Shown piece after piece: positions 52,801-60,194 of a stretch of 64,000 nt of DNA. The stretch spans positions 77,145 to 141,144 of the forward strand of contig JBBQFI010000010.1 of NCBI GenBank assembly GCA_038321775.1, read 5' to 3'. The stretch comes from JBBQFI01 sp038321775 (GTDB lineage: Bacteria; Verrucomicrobiota; Verrucomicrobiia; Chthoniobacterales; UBA10450). The position numbers and the translations under genes are program-made. Positions within the stretch are counted from its first letter, which is position 1. Each line of letters opens with the position of its first letter. A model generated the notes under the pieces. It was not told the origin of the DNA, did not search any database, and saw nothing but the letters and a program-made list of their open reading frames with translations.

Positions 52801-53698
52801 GCTCAAGCTCGTCTCCCGCATTAGCGATAGCGCCGGGTCGATCCAGGTAGGCAAAAACTGCACCGGTGATTTGCATGCAGTGCGTTCCCGATTCGTCGAA
52901 AACATCGATGTCGCCCGTTAGTTCTTTGGCATCGCCGTTGGATCCAACACGTCGCGTTGCCCGCGACCACAGGATGTCAGCGAAGTCATGCTCGCTGATT
53001 TCAATCCGATCGATCGATTTTAGAATGTAGGTGGCGCCCCTCTCGAGCGTGAAAGTCCCCAGCAACTGTGTGATGGAATCGATGATAATTGGGTGCAACG
53101 CACTTCGTTCCGTTTTCGATAGGTCGCTGGGAATAGCTATTTTTCCCAAAACATCGCTACCTGAGCGCCAAACTTCGGACACATTCTGAAAATGCGGACC
53201 GTACTGGTTCCCGTTCTGACGCAGTTTTTCGTAGAATGTTCTTCCGTCAGCGATCAATTCCGCGTGCGCCTTAAATTCGTTAGGCGAAAATACGACCCGC
53301 GAGCCTTCGCTTAGACACAGGCTCTGGCGATCGATTCCTAGTTCAACAAGCGGCCGAGCTACCTCTCCACCGTCGCCGGAGATTGGACCTAAGAATACAT
53401 AATCGACGCGGTTACTATTTTTCTCGGAGGCATTAACTTTGATGACGGAATCTTGATCCGTGAGAATAAGCGGACTTTGAAATCGTATATTTTGCAGAGT
53501 TCGTGCTGTCTCATTAAAAATTTCACGATGAACCTGCAGTGCCAGTTGAATGTAAAACGAACCAGGGAGTACGATCAGGTCCGCGAAACCGTGGTCGGCG
53601 AGATACGGCTGGGATCCAATTCCGATATTGAATTCCGCGGTTTTGTCCTGCGGAGAATCGGAAGAAAAAGTGGTGAACCCGAATGGCGGTGCCTGCAT
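49808..53698 (-). CDS. DH - FkbH with inserted FkbM methyltransferase - ACP fusion protein
   Basis: 1296 aa, first gene of the operon. PKS-type dehydratase ~1-285: DHGFADLIVLPG gives His ~36 and the H-x8-P spacing but Asp where Gly is usual; the second acid is in LHPIIIDSITQ ~205. FkbH N-part ~300-370: FAPYNQIFQQLL ~334, AILLSLEDW. FkbM methyltransferase ~385-660: DTVIDIGANIGLFS ~432. The FkbH chain resumes ~690 with MILCVCPRSPEV, the HAD motif VIVIDCDNTLWQG ~783, LFIDDEP ~883, and the GNAT-like part TIRTNQFNFTSIR ~987. ACP Ser ~1223 in EVGGTSLRAVQ. FkbH enzymes turn 1,3-bisphosphoglycerate into glyceryl-ACP; here the carrier is fused. The methyltransferase appears nested inside FkbH. Confidence 0.9.
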   Translation of the reverse strand: MQAPPFGFTTFSSDSPQDKTAEFNIGIGSQPYLADHGFADLIVLPGSFYIQLALQVHREIFNETARTLQNIRFQSPLILTDQDSVIKVNASEKNSNRVDYVFLGPISGDGGEVARPLVELGIDRQSLCLSEGSRVVFSPNEFKAHAELIADGRTFYEKLRQNGNQYGPHFQNVSEVWRSGSDVLGKIAIPSDLSKTERSALHPIIIDSITQLLGTFTLERGATYILKSIDRIEISEHDFADILWSRATRRVGSNGDAKELTGDIDVFDESGTHCMQITGAVFAYLDRPGAIANAGDELELCLASTFTSEPIEDTIEFWGDHFDFAPRVQFAPYNQIFQQLLGNRSVFRENNDGVNAILLSLEDWTGKDQPVGLQPDSERLEKCFGGRSRYTLPNGLEIVHLHQYETDYLYREIFRDQCYLRHGIAVHEGDTVIDIGANIGLFSLFILNRCPSARIYSYEPSPVVYELLKANCEAYGSNVHCFQFGVSDRTKTAAFTFYENSSVFSSFYSDTNEDREAVSAIVRNVLSSDASGESREAFVNELTAERLRQRTYQCRLISVSDIIRQNRIDKVHLLKIDAEKSELEILRGIADEHWPLIDQLVVEIHDLTKLAVKKVEQLLTEKGFRCTVEQEKLLENSGLFNVYARRLEVSEESAMAINSAQKVSSVLESSVDEFCEALDAFMSGSTAPMILCVCPRSPEVSKQIFDAAEQTLSSRANRIANVHFISSQLLTTRYPLSDYHDPHSHGLGHVPFTLEGYAAIGTTLIRTILSLRRSPLKVIVIDCDNTLWQGVCGEDGPTGVRLTEAHRLLQQFLVDESRVGLLLCVCSKNNEKDVFEVFDQQREMVLKREHLVAWRINWNRKSDNIKALAEELNLGLESFLFIDDEPVECAYVRINCPEVLTLQLPTETKEIASFLKGIWGLEGTVSTQEDQKRTGMYQENVQREEFRERTVSLKDFLNGLQLRIHVDAPTESQIARVSQLTIRTNQFNFTSIRRTENEIRGWLEKENHECLIASVSDRFGDYGLVGILLYEIEPDRLRIDTFLLSCRVLGRGVEHFLLSELGRKAEEKGKSFVELHYVPTERNSPALEFIESLPADDREKDKTGVRTIKFRTETLLDLRYEPDQKSFAAGSRNKVERESGNPARSRFDHFNRSEKFQKIANELADISRIAKAVEDFRYGDKTADVSDGIGPANTLEKNISNMWMRVLARRNIAMNDNFFEVGGTSLRAVQLIALMQKELKRSFSITTLFECPTINLLAAKLKKTAEGDGSRTDATKAQMRGQQRRTRSVTRKTAAR

Positions 53699-54585
53699 TT
53701 GCTATGTCACTGTATGACTAGCAGTTATTGGACGAGACGTCCGCACTAGAATCGCGCTGCGTGATCACTTGCCGCGTGCCAAAATTATGGAGGCGAGGGC
53801 TCTTCTGGTTCAGCTCGGCGATGCCTCCATGGTGCGGGGCCGGCTGCCAACCCGCAAGCGCAGGCCAGCTATGAAATTGCATTAAAGCTCTTACGAGCAA
53901 AGGAAGAGGAAACACCCGAGACTGCCTGGCTCCATGACAAGCTTGCCCAGGCGAAGCACTGCTCGGGTGACAGCATGCGTGCTCAGTTAAATTTGGAAAG
54001 AGCTGTGCAGTTTTGGAAGGATCATCCACCAGCCAATTCACTGGCGCCGATCGTAAGTGAAAAACATATCGCGCATCGGCAAGAAGCTTCGCAAAACCTA
54101 ATTAGACTGAACGAATTCAGGAATAGAAAGCCACCGGCGGAATTCCACTGCAGTTCGCCGCGAGCTGCTCACAACCGAATTGACCTGCCGTGCGAAAGAG
54201 ACGAGGACAGATACGTTGAAAGGCAATCTGACCAAGCGCCGCTTCAAGGCGCGAAAAGGATCCTCCTGCGCCTTGTGCAAACCCAATAAGCACAAAAGAG
54301 AGGACAAGAAAAATATTGGGGATCTGCGCCAGGCAGTGAAACATGAGGACGAAATGGCCGCGCAACCGAAACCGGCCTAACGAGAGGAAGCGCTCGTCAG
54401 GATGTCAAGAGAGCGAGGGTCCGGCCGGGGCTGCACGCGCTTCATCATGAGACGCCTATTGCGTTTGTCGCCGGTGGCATGCTTCGGATCGCCGAAAAAA
54501 CGCGGAAAATAAGGTGGAAAGGTCTCGACGTGGCGCTGGGCTGGTGTGTAAGGGTCGTTAGTAGAAATTTTGCCCGCATCCGGCC
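53699..54585. other. Gene-poor stretch with decayed TPR-like sequence
   Basis: No intact gene is convincing here. On the plus strand one can read ALLVQLGDAS and, in another frame, NPQAQASYEIALKLLRAKEE, then ETAWLHDKLAQAKHCSGD, MRAQLNLERAVQFW and a tail that degenerates after ~54110. These look like pieces of a TPR protein broken by frameshifts. 54190-54297 resembles the sequence after the duplicated gene at 56780-56892. An exact 9-mer copy is at 54375. This is the border of the biosynthetic cluster and looks like worn, rearranged DNA. Confidence 0.5.
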
Positions 54586-55461
54586 ATGTATTGTTCCAAT
54601 TGTGGAGTCTTGATCCCGCAAGAAGCGCAGTTTTGTGCGTCGTGCGGAAAACCGGCGCCTCAACCCGACGCTCCCGCCTCGGCTCCGAAGCTGCCCGAGC
54701 CTGCTTCGGTGAAGGAGCAGGCGGCGCCGCTTCCGTCAGCCCAAGAGGTCGATCCGAAACGCCGGCAAACCGAAACAGCGACAAAAGCCCCGGCTACGAC
54801 GAAGGCGAGAATCGGCCGCTTCTTCGTAACTGCTGCTGCGATTATTTGTCTGGTCTTTGGTTTCGCGATGATGATTTTCGCGCCCATGGCCGTCGGGCTA
54901 AAGTTGTTGGTGCTTCTTGCTGAACTGGGTCTCGCTGTTGCCGTCTGGAAGAGATCGAGAATCCGCCTCCGCACCCTGTTGGTGCTGGTCGTCGCTTGCA
55001 GCATTTTCTTCTTCGTCCTGCTTGGCGTTGGCGCCTCGGAGCGACCGCCGCCTGTGCTGGAGTCGGGTGTGCCGGCGACATCAAAGGACGAAGGAGATAT
55101 CCTTGACCAGGTGGCGCAGGGCGGTCTCCATCTGATTCCTCAGAATCCTGAGGATCTCATCGGAAGGTGGAAAGGGGTCGGTCCGGAAATATCGCTGACG
55201 GTCGACGTGACCTTTACCGAGGGCGGATTCCAGATGTTGAGCGGGCGGCCCGATGAAGTCGGGATCTGGATCCACGGTCCCTATACCGTGGATAACTCAA
55301 GCTGGCCGATGAAAATTACGGTCTTTGATGGGGATCAAAAACAAAAACGCTATTTCGCGGTGGCCATTACTGGTCGGGACAAGATGGATTTGCAAGAGAT
55401 CGAATCGCCCGACGACCCGCTGAATGCCGACAAGGTGTCGCAGCTACTTCGGCAGCAATGA
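54586..55461 (+). CDS. Zinc-ribbon membrane protein with C-terminal TIGR03067-like domain
   Basis: 291 aa. The N-terminal zinc ribbon MYCSNCGVLIPQEAQFCASC (two CxxC) is followed by a Pro/Ala linker and two hydrophobic helices (~85-110 and ~128-150). A soluble C-terminal domain of ~110 residues (ENLIGRWKGVGPEISLTVDV-type block, DNSSWPMKITVFDGDQ, YFAVAITGRDKMDLQEIESP) follows; it looks like a lipocalin/TIGR03067-like beta fold for which I have no function. Correct residues are EDLIGRWKGVGP. A partial, broken copy of the last third lies 1.3 kb downstream. Confidence 0.75.
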   Translation: MYCSNCGVLIPQEAQFCASCGKPAPQPDAPASAPKLPEPASVKEQAAPLPSAQEVDPKRRQTETATKAPATTKARIGRFFVTAAAIICLVFGFAMMIFAPMAVGLKLLVLLAELGLAVAVWKRSRIRLRTLLVLVVACSIFFFVLLGVGASERPPPVLESGVPATSKDEGDILDQVAQGGLHLIPQNPEDLIGRWKGVGPEISLTVDVTFTEGGFQMLSGRPDEVGIWIHGPYTVDNSSWPMKITVFDGDQKQKRYFAVAITGRDKMDLQEIESPDDPLNADKVSQLLRQQ

Positions 55462-55512
55462 GCAGCCGAACTGGAGAAGCGAGATAGATCATGCCTGCAC
55501 TCTTGCCGCACG

Positions 55513-55553
55513 AAGGTCGACGTTTCGTAGCCGCCGCAACGAAAGGGTCGTCG
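55513..55553. repeat. Hairpin repeat (CGACG-TTTCGT / ACGAAA-CGTCG), copy 1
   Basis: GGTCGACGTTTCGT and ACGAAAGGGTCGTCG form an imperfect stem around AGCCGCCGCA. The same sequence recurs at 56820-56860. It lies after the zinc-ribbon gene and was duplicated with it. Confidence 0.65.
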
Positions 55554-55723
55554 GACCCCCTCACTCCCCGGCACCGTTCACCGCTCGGCCCGTTTCCGGC
55601 GCGGCGCGGTGAAAGCAAATTCCTAGCAATAGCAATAGTGGCAACAAGCCGTCGCTGTTTCGTTTTCATCGACCGGCAAGCCGCCGAAGTTACCTCGTTT
55701 ACCCAACGCACCGATCGCTTCCC

Positions 55724-56263
55724 ATGATACCACGCTCCGCTCTTCGCCGTTTCCTGCCCTCGGTGCTGGCCCTTCTCTGTCTCGCCCTCAGCACTGCCAG
55801 TTCGCTGCGGGCAGCGGACGAGGTCAAATTTCCCGCCGACGGTTCGAGCGTCCGTTTCACCCCGCCGGAGGGCTGGAAGATTAGCCACGAGGACGACGGG
55901 AGCATATATTGCACTGCGCCTGACGGTCAGTATTTCTTCGCGCTCGTCCCGGGCAAGGACCACATCCGCGATATGAAGAACGAACTACCGGGGGTGGCGA
56001 GGACGCTGGGTGACAGCAGCAAGCTCATTGACACCACAGGGGGGCATAGCATGGAGGGGGATTACCACAATGGCCTCAAGATCATCATCTACTCGTTCAA
56101 GGGCAAGAGAGACGGCCAGGATTTTGCCGTCGTGGCCGCCGGGTTAGTGCCAGCGAAGGGCGACATGTGCATGCTCCTGTGCGTGGCACCTCAGAAGGCC
56201 CAGGACGCGCATGACAAGGAGATGCGCGCCGTCATGCGCTCGCTTAAGACTGCGGCGGATTAA
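55724..56263 (+). CDS. Secreted protein of unknown function
   Basis: 179 aa with a clear signal peptide (FLPSVLALLCLALSTASSLR, cleaved near AADEV) and a ~150-residue globular part (FTPPEGWKISHEDDGSIYCT, YFFALVPGKDHIRDMKNELP, GLKIIIYSFKGKRDGQDFAV) ending in a helix (HDKEMRAVMRSLKTA). The PEGW start resembles proteins that measure or bind at the envelope (PsbP/DUF1795-like), but no firm family can be named. It lies between the two copies of the duplicated gene segment. Confidence 0.7.
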   Translation: MIPRSALRRFLPSVLALLCLALSTASSLRAADEVKFPADGSSVRFTPPEGWKISHEDDGSIYCTAPDGQYFFALVPGKDHIRDMKNELPGVARTLGDSSKLIDTTGGHSMEGDYHNGLKIIIYSFKGKRDGQDFAVVAAGLVPAKGDMCMLLCVAPQKAQDAHDKEMRAVMRSLKTAAD

Positions 56264-56441
56264 CCCGACTTCCGCTATTCGACCCGCAAAACAACTATTC
56301 TTGTCCGTTTTCAGACGCCCCTTCCTAGGGAGCTGCCTTCGAAATGAGTTAAAAAGCCGCGTAGTGGCGACTTACCCTCTTCTCAGCGGTATTTTTCTGC
56401 CTACGATGAGTGGCTGTCATGTATTTGAAATGCGGCACGCG

Positions 56442-56776
56442 GCGCCGCCTTCATCTGATTCCTCAGAATCCGGAGAATCTCATCGGGAACTGGAAAGGGG
56501 TGGAACGCAAAATATCGCTGACGGTCGAGGTGACCTTGAACGAGGCAAATTCCGAATGATGGTAGGCCGCATGAAGGCAGGAACTGGATGATCCAAGGTT
56601 CCTACACCGTGGATAACTCAAGCTGGTCGATGAAAATCACGGTCGTTGAGGGGAATCGAGAACACTATTTCGCGGTGGCAATTACCGACCGGGACAAGAT
56701 AGATTTGGAAGAGATCGAATCGCCCGACGACCCGTTTAATGCCGACGATGTATCGCAGCTGCTTCGGCTGCAATGA
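56442..56776 (+). pseudogene. Truncated, frameshifted duplicate of the zinc-ribbon protein's C-terminal domain
   Basis: It matches 55125-55461 almost base for base in many places (CATCTGATTCCTCAGAATCC, AAATATCGCTGACGGTCGA, ACCGTGGATAACTCAAGCTGG). Indels break the frame around 56540-56590. The last 62 codons from 56588 remain open (IQGSYTVDNSSWSMKITVVE and ATDRDKIDLEEIESPDD-like text). The zinc ribbon and membrane helices are missing. It is most likely a non-functional tandem-duplication remnant. Confidence 0.75.
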
Positions 56777-56819
56777 GCAGCCGAACTGGAGAAGCGAGAC
56801 AGATCACTGTTGACGTCTA

Positions 56820-56860
56820 AAGGTCGACGTTTCGTAGCCGCCGCAACGAAAGGGTCGTCG
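56820..56860. repeat. Hairpin repeat, copy 2
   Basis: Near-identical to 55513-55553, including the GAGCAGCCGAACTGGAGAAG lead-in ~50 bp upstream in both copies. This shows that the duplication carried along the downstream region. Confidence 0.65.
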
Positions 56861-56899
56861 TGCGCTTTGGGCAATCCCTATCAGCACAAAGCGAGAGCG

Positions 56900-57241
56900 T
56901 TATTTCGTTTTATCGCCAGTGACGTGATTCGGGTCGTCGAAGAAACTCGAATGGATTTGGTTGACGATCCGGAAAGAAGGCGCTGCTTTCGCGGCGACAT
57001 CTCCCGCCAGTTTGATCGTGTCCTTGTTGCTGATCAGCCCGGTCAGATAGACGGCATGATCGGAGGTCGTAATCACTTTTACCGATGTGGTTCGCGAATC
57101 GATTCCCGCCTCGGTCAACGCCTTGGAAATTTCTTGTGTGACATGCTGATCATCTGGAGAGTTTGACTGCGTCTGAGCCTGCAATGACGGGCCAAGGACG
57201 ATAAGAAGGCCAAGGACGAGGATTTTTGGTAATAGGCTCAT
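56900..57241 (-). CDS. Secreted BON-domain protein
   Basis: 113 aa from the ATG at 57241, chosen over the in-frame ATG at 57259 because an AAGGA ribosome-binding site lies 5 nt before it and it starts the signal peptide (SLLPKILVLGLLIVLGPSLQ). The BON domain follows: VTQEISKALTEAGIDSRTTS, AVYLTGLISNKDTIKLAGDV and FRIVNQIH. BON proteins bind envelope lipids and are often linked to osmotic stress. It is convergent with the pseudogene region. Confidence 0.82.
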   Translation of the reverse strand: MSLLPKILVLGLLIVLGPSLQAQTQSNSPDDQHVTQEISKALTEAGIDSRTTSVKVITTSDHAVYLTGLISNKDTIKLAGDVAAKAAPSFRIVNQIHSSFFDDPNHVTGDKTK

Positions 57242-57300
57242 GGAATCCTTGTAATTCATGGCGGTGGCTGAAGTCTAGAAGTCATTTCATAAACTAGGCG

Positions 57301-57415
57301 TGTCATCCAGAGCTGGCGAAACGCGGCGAAGCATCTCGCGCGCGTCCAGCGACGTCCCACTCGAAAACAACGCCCAGAAACGCTTGCGAGGTCTCTCGCT
57401 CCGCTCGGGATGACA
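57301..57415. repeat. Dispersed inverted-repeat element (TCATCC-type), copy 4
   Basis: The left arm GTCATCCAGAGCTGGCGAAA, then GCATCTCGCGCG, and the right arm TTGCGAGGTCTCTCGCTCCG, then CTCGGGATGAC, are imperfect reverse complements around a ~45-bp core. This is the longest copy in the window. It occupies the gap between the BON and Sel1-repeat genes. Confidence 0.6.
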
Positions 57416-57488
57416 CGCTTCTCCCCCATTTTATTTGATGCTGGCGGCGAGACTCCTTGCCCCTAACAAGATGGCGGATGATTTCCAG

Positions 57489-58757
57489 CTACTGCGGAGC
57501 GGGTCCCGGGGGAACGCAGCCGTCGCCAGCATGTCCCATGCAATCATCGTAGGCTGCTTTGCGCATGCTGTAAAAAGTCATCGCTTCGCTTCGGTCCACT
57601 TCACGGCGGAGACCGATGAGGTATTGATTGCGTTCGCCACTGTTGCGGAAGGTGCGTCCCACGGGTTCTTGGTTGCGGAGGGCGAAACGGAGTCCCGCTC
57701 CGAGGACGATGGATGCTTCGTTCTCCTCGCGGAAGCCGATGAAGTTGCCGCCCCGGAGATGATTCTCAAAGTAGGCCGCTTTGGAATTTCCCAAAGCCGC
57801 CGCTTTGTGAAACCAAGCGATTGCCTCCCCGCGGCTTTGCGGCACGCCCATGCCGAATTCATACATCCGGCCGAGTGCGAACTGTCCCTTGGAATCGTAC
57901 TGCTCGGCGCTCTTGCGATCCCAGAACGCCGCCTGAACCCAATCCTCGGCCACGCCTTTGCCCAGCTCGTACATGTTTCCCAAATTTCGCTGCGCGGTGG
58001 AATCACCCTGCTTCGCAGCGAGCGTGTACCACTTTACTGCTTCCCCGTCGTTTTGTGCGACTCCTTCGCCAAATTCGTATTGCGAGCCGATTTGTAATTG
58101 CGCACGGGCATTTCCCTGCTCAGCCGCTCGCAGAAACGCGGGGAACGCACCGGAAAAATCCTTTGCGAGATAGAGACGCCGGCCTTGCTCGAAAGCGGAC
58201 GACCCGGTGGCGGCAGCGGGAGCCGCAGTCTGTCCGGCGACGGCGAGAGCGCGTTTGGCAAGCTCGCTCCCTTTGCCCGCAGCAAGCCCGTACCACTTCA
58301 GCGCCTCGCTTTGGCTGGCGGTAACACCGATGCCGTTTTCATACGCGCGCCCGAGGTTGAAAAACCCATCGACGTAGCCTTGGTCCGCCGCCCGGCGATA
58401 CAAGGCAAGCGCCTTCGCGGGATCGCGCGCGACGCCGTAACCCTTCTCGTAATGATAGCCGAGCGCGGTGAGCGCGGCGGGATGATTTTGCGCGGCGGCC
58501 AGGCTGAGCCACTTCGCCGCAAGCGCCATGTCGCGGGTCCCGATTTTCCCCGTGGCGTAGCCGAGCCCGAGGCAATATTCCCCGGTCGCGTCCTTTGGAT
58601 TTTCGCCCGTGCGCTGGAATTGGGCGACGCGACCCTCGCAGGCCGCCCATTCTTCCATGATATCCGCCCGGGCGTGGAGCGAGGCGATCGCTCCCAAAGA
58701 GAGGAAAGCGGCCCCAATCATCATTGCGCAAAGTCGCCTCAATATTATGCCAATCAT
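57489..58757 (-). CDS. Secreted Sel1-like repeat (SLR) protein
   Basis: 422 aa. After a signal peptide (MIGAAFLSLGAIASLHARA) there are at least six Sel1 repeats with the AxxWYxxAAxxGxxxAxxxLGxxYExGxGV pattern: YATGKIG..AAKWLSLAAAQ, YGVARDPAKALALYRRAADQ, IGVTASQSEALKWYGLAAGK, EGVAQNDGEAVKWYTLAAKQ, GVPQSRGEAIAWFHKAAALG. The last ~90 residues (FIGFREENEASIVLGAGLRF) are not Sel1 and carry two Cys. SLR proteins are protein-interaction scaffolds; the partner is unknown. Confidence 0.87.
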   Translation of the reverse strand: MIGIILRRLCAMMIGAAFLSLGAIASLHARADIMEEWAACEGRVAQFQRTGENPKDATGEYCLGLGYATGKIGTRDMALAAKWLSLAAAQNHPAALTALGYHYEKGYGVARDPAKALALYRRAADQGYVDGFFNLGRAYENGIGVTASQSEALKWYGLAAGKGSELAKRALAVAGQTAAPAAATGSSAFEQGRRLYLAKDFSGAFPAFLRAAEQGNARAQLQIGSQYEFGEGVAQNDGEAVKWYTLAAKQGDSTAQRNLGNMYELGKGVAEDWVQAAFWDRKSAEQYDSKGQFALGRMYEFGMGVPQSRGEAIAWFHKAAALGNSKAAYFENHLRGGNFIGFREENEASIVLGAGLRFALRNQEPVGRTFRNSGERNQYLIGLRREVDRSEAMTFYSMRKAAYDDCMGHAGDGCVPPGPAPQ

Positions 58758-58979
58758 AGGGATCGATTACCTTCCGAGGGTTCGATGCTTTCGGTTAATA
58801 GGCCTTCCGTCAAGCTGTTTGCGGCACTGAGTTGCGGCAGAATACCCTTGCCCGCTCCCACTCAAATCACCTAGCCTCAGCTCGTGCAAAAATTTCGCCA
58901 GGCACGTGCCGGCGCATCACGACTTAGACGGATTCCTTTCTAAATCGCCGCTCAACGCAAGGTTCAGGCAAATCGACAA

Positions 58980-59693
58980 ATGCCATCGGTTATCGCTTAT
59001 TGGAATGGTCAATGCCGCGCTTCCGCCGAGCGCGATGAGCTTTACCTGAGGATGGCCGATCTGGGGAATCTCTCGCACAGCTTTTTCGGGCCCAAGGCGC
59101 CTTCCCTCCGGCGATTCGATGAGACCATCCGAGGAGACATTCTCCTCTCCCGTTACATTTTTTCCAACCCGCCTTCCAGTCCGAAGCTAACTCGCATCAG
59201 CGACGAGCTGTATTCCTTGCCGCGTGCTTCCCTCTTCGGCTTGGAATTTCGTCTTTACGACGGGCGCGGTCTCTATTCGAGCGATGATCGGATCAGCCTG
59301 GTCTTCTGTGTGGATGACGATCCGGAAATCGACGGATTGATGGTCTACGTGGAAGACCGGGCGGAATGCCGCAAGTATAAGAACGAACGCATCCAACAAG
59401 CGGACCTTTATCTGGCCGTCCCGCACCTTCACCTGCGCTATTATCTGGAAGATTGGTTGGATTACCTGATTGGGGGAATGAAGTATTACTACATCGAGAA
59501 TTTGTATTACTGGCGTTACCAAACTCTCTGGGACGAGCGCGAGAAGTTGGTCAATTGCTTCGGCCAAGGTGGTACGTTTGAGCTCTTCGAAACACTCAAA
59601 CGCCAGCTCGAGAACGAGGTCGAAGCCTGGAGTGGTATTAGTAAGGAAGCGCGGCGCTTTCGCGCGTCGGTGCGAGAGCAAATGGAAGGTTAA
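58980..59693 (+). CDS. Hypothetical protein
   Basis: 237 aa, soluble, no signal peptide. It has aromatic/acidic patches (DDRISLVFCVDDDPEIDGLM, YLEDWLDYLIGGMKYYYIEN) and a helical C-terminus (LKRQLENEVEAWSGISKEAR). Coding quality is good and no other frame competes. I do not recognise the family. The 220 bp before it, back to the divergent Sel1 gene, show no other feature. Confidence 0.6.
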   Translation: MPSVIAYWNGQCRASAERDELYLRMADLGNLSHSFFGPKAPSLRRFDETIRGDILLSRYIFSNPPSSPKLTRISDELYSLPRASLFGLEFRLYDGRGLYSSDDRISLVFCVDDDPEIDGLMVYVEDRAECRKYKNERIQQADLYLAVPHLHLRYYLEDWLDYLIGGMKYYYIENLYYWRYQTLWDEREKLVNCFGQGGTFELFETLKRQLENEVEAWSGISKEARRFRASVREQMEG

Positions 59694-59777
59694 GCGCTCC
59701 TAATTCTTGAGCGCAACCCTCGGATTAATCCTTGTAGTCTAAGGCTTTCTTGCCTAACGATCGTTGGTGAAATCTTG

Positions 59778-60194
59778 ATGCACCTGCTCGCAGATGTTGT
59801 TGTTGCGGAAGTCTGGCATTGGCGCGACGCGGGTCAGTGGCACGTTTTCGGCGCGCTCCTCGCGGAGGCCATCATCTTCTGCTTCGTCACTGCGGGCGGG
59901 GCGCCGCTCTGGTCACGTGTGCTCGCGGTTGTCAGCGCTAACGTCGTTTCTTCCGTGGCGGGTTTCTTCCTTTTGATCTGGGCGCTGCCTTGGCTGCCGC
60001 CAGGGCCTCAAACTTGGGGCTTATTTCCTTTTGCCGCCTTCTTTCTTGTGGCTTGGGCTCTGAGCGTCGGGATCGAGTACGGCGTTTATCTTTGTCTTCC
60101 TCCCTGGCGGCGTCTGCCGCATCTTTTACCCGCCGTTATTCTGAGTAACCTGGCTAGCTACGCGATTCTCTTCGTGGCTTTCAAATTTCGCTAG
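59778..60194 (+). CDS. Small integral membrane protein of unknown function
   Basis: 138 aa with four hydrophobic segments (~18-40, 44-68, 76-98 and 115-135), short loops and an aromatic/basic loop (CLPPWRRLPHLL). A TTG one codon earlier could also start it. An exact 9-mer copy (59752-59760) lies in its upstream region. Family unknown. Confidence 0.6.
   Translation: MHLLADVVVAEVWHWRDAGQWHVFGALLAEAIIFCFVTAGGAPLWSRVLAVVSANVVSSVAGFFLLIWALPWLPPGPQTWGLFPFAAFFLVAWALSVGIEYGVYLCLPPWRRLPHLLPAVILSNLASYAILFVAFKFR

Noticed and set aside
53975..54289. Intact 104-codon gene right of the cluster
   Set aside because: Its first part reads as TPR sequence continuing from upstream without a start, and its end is Arg/Gln-rich noise; it is better taken as a remnant.
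55367..55963. Minus-strand reading frame of 198 codons across two genes
   Set aside because: It overlaps the end of the zinc-ribbon gene and the start of the secreted protein; its residue content (Arg/Ala-rich) is typical of a shadow frame.
57435..58097. Plus-strand reading frame of 220 codons
   Set aside because: It is the opposite strand of the Sel1-repeat gene, whose repeats and high GC keep several frames open.
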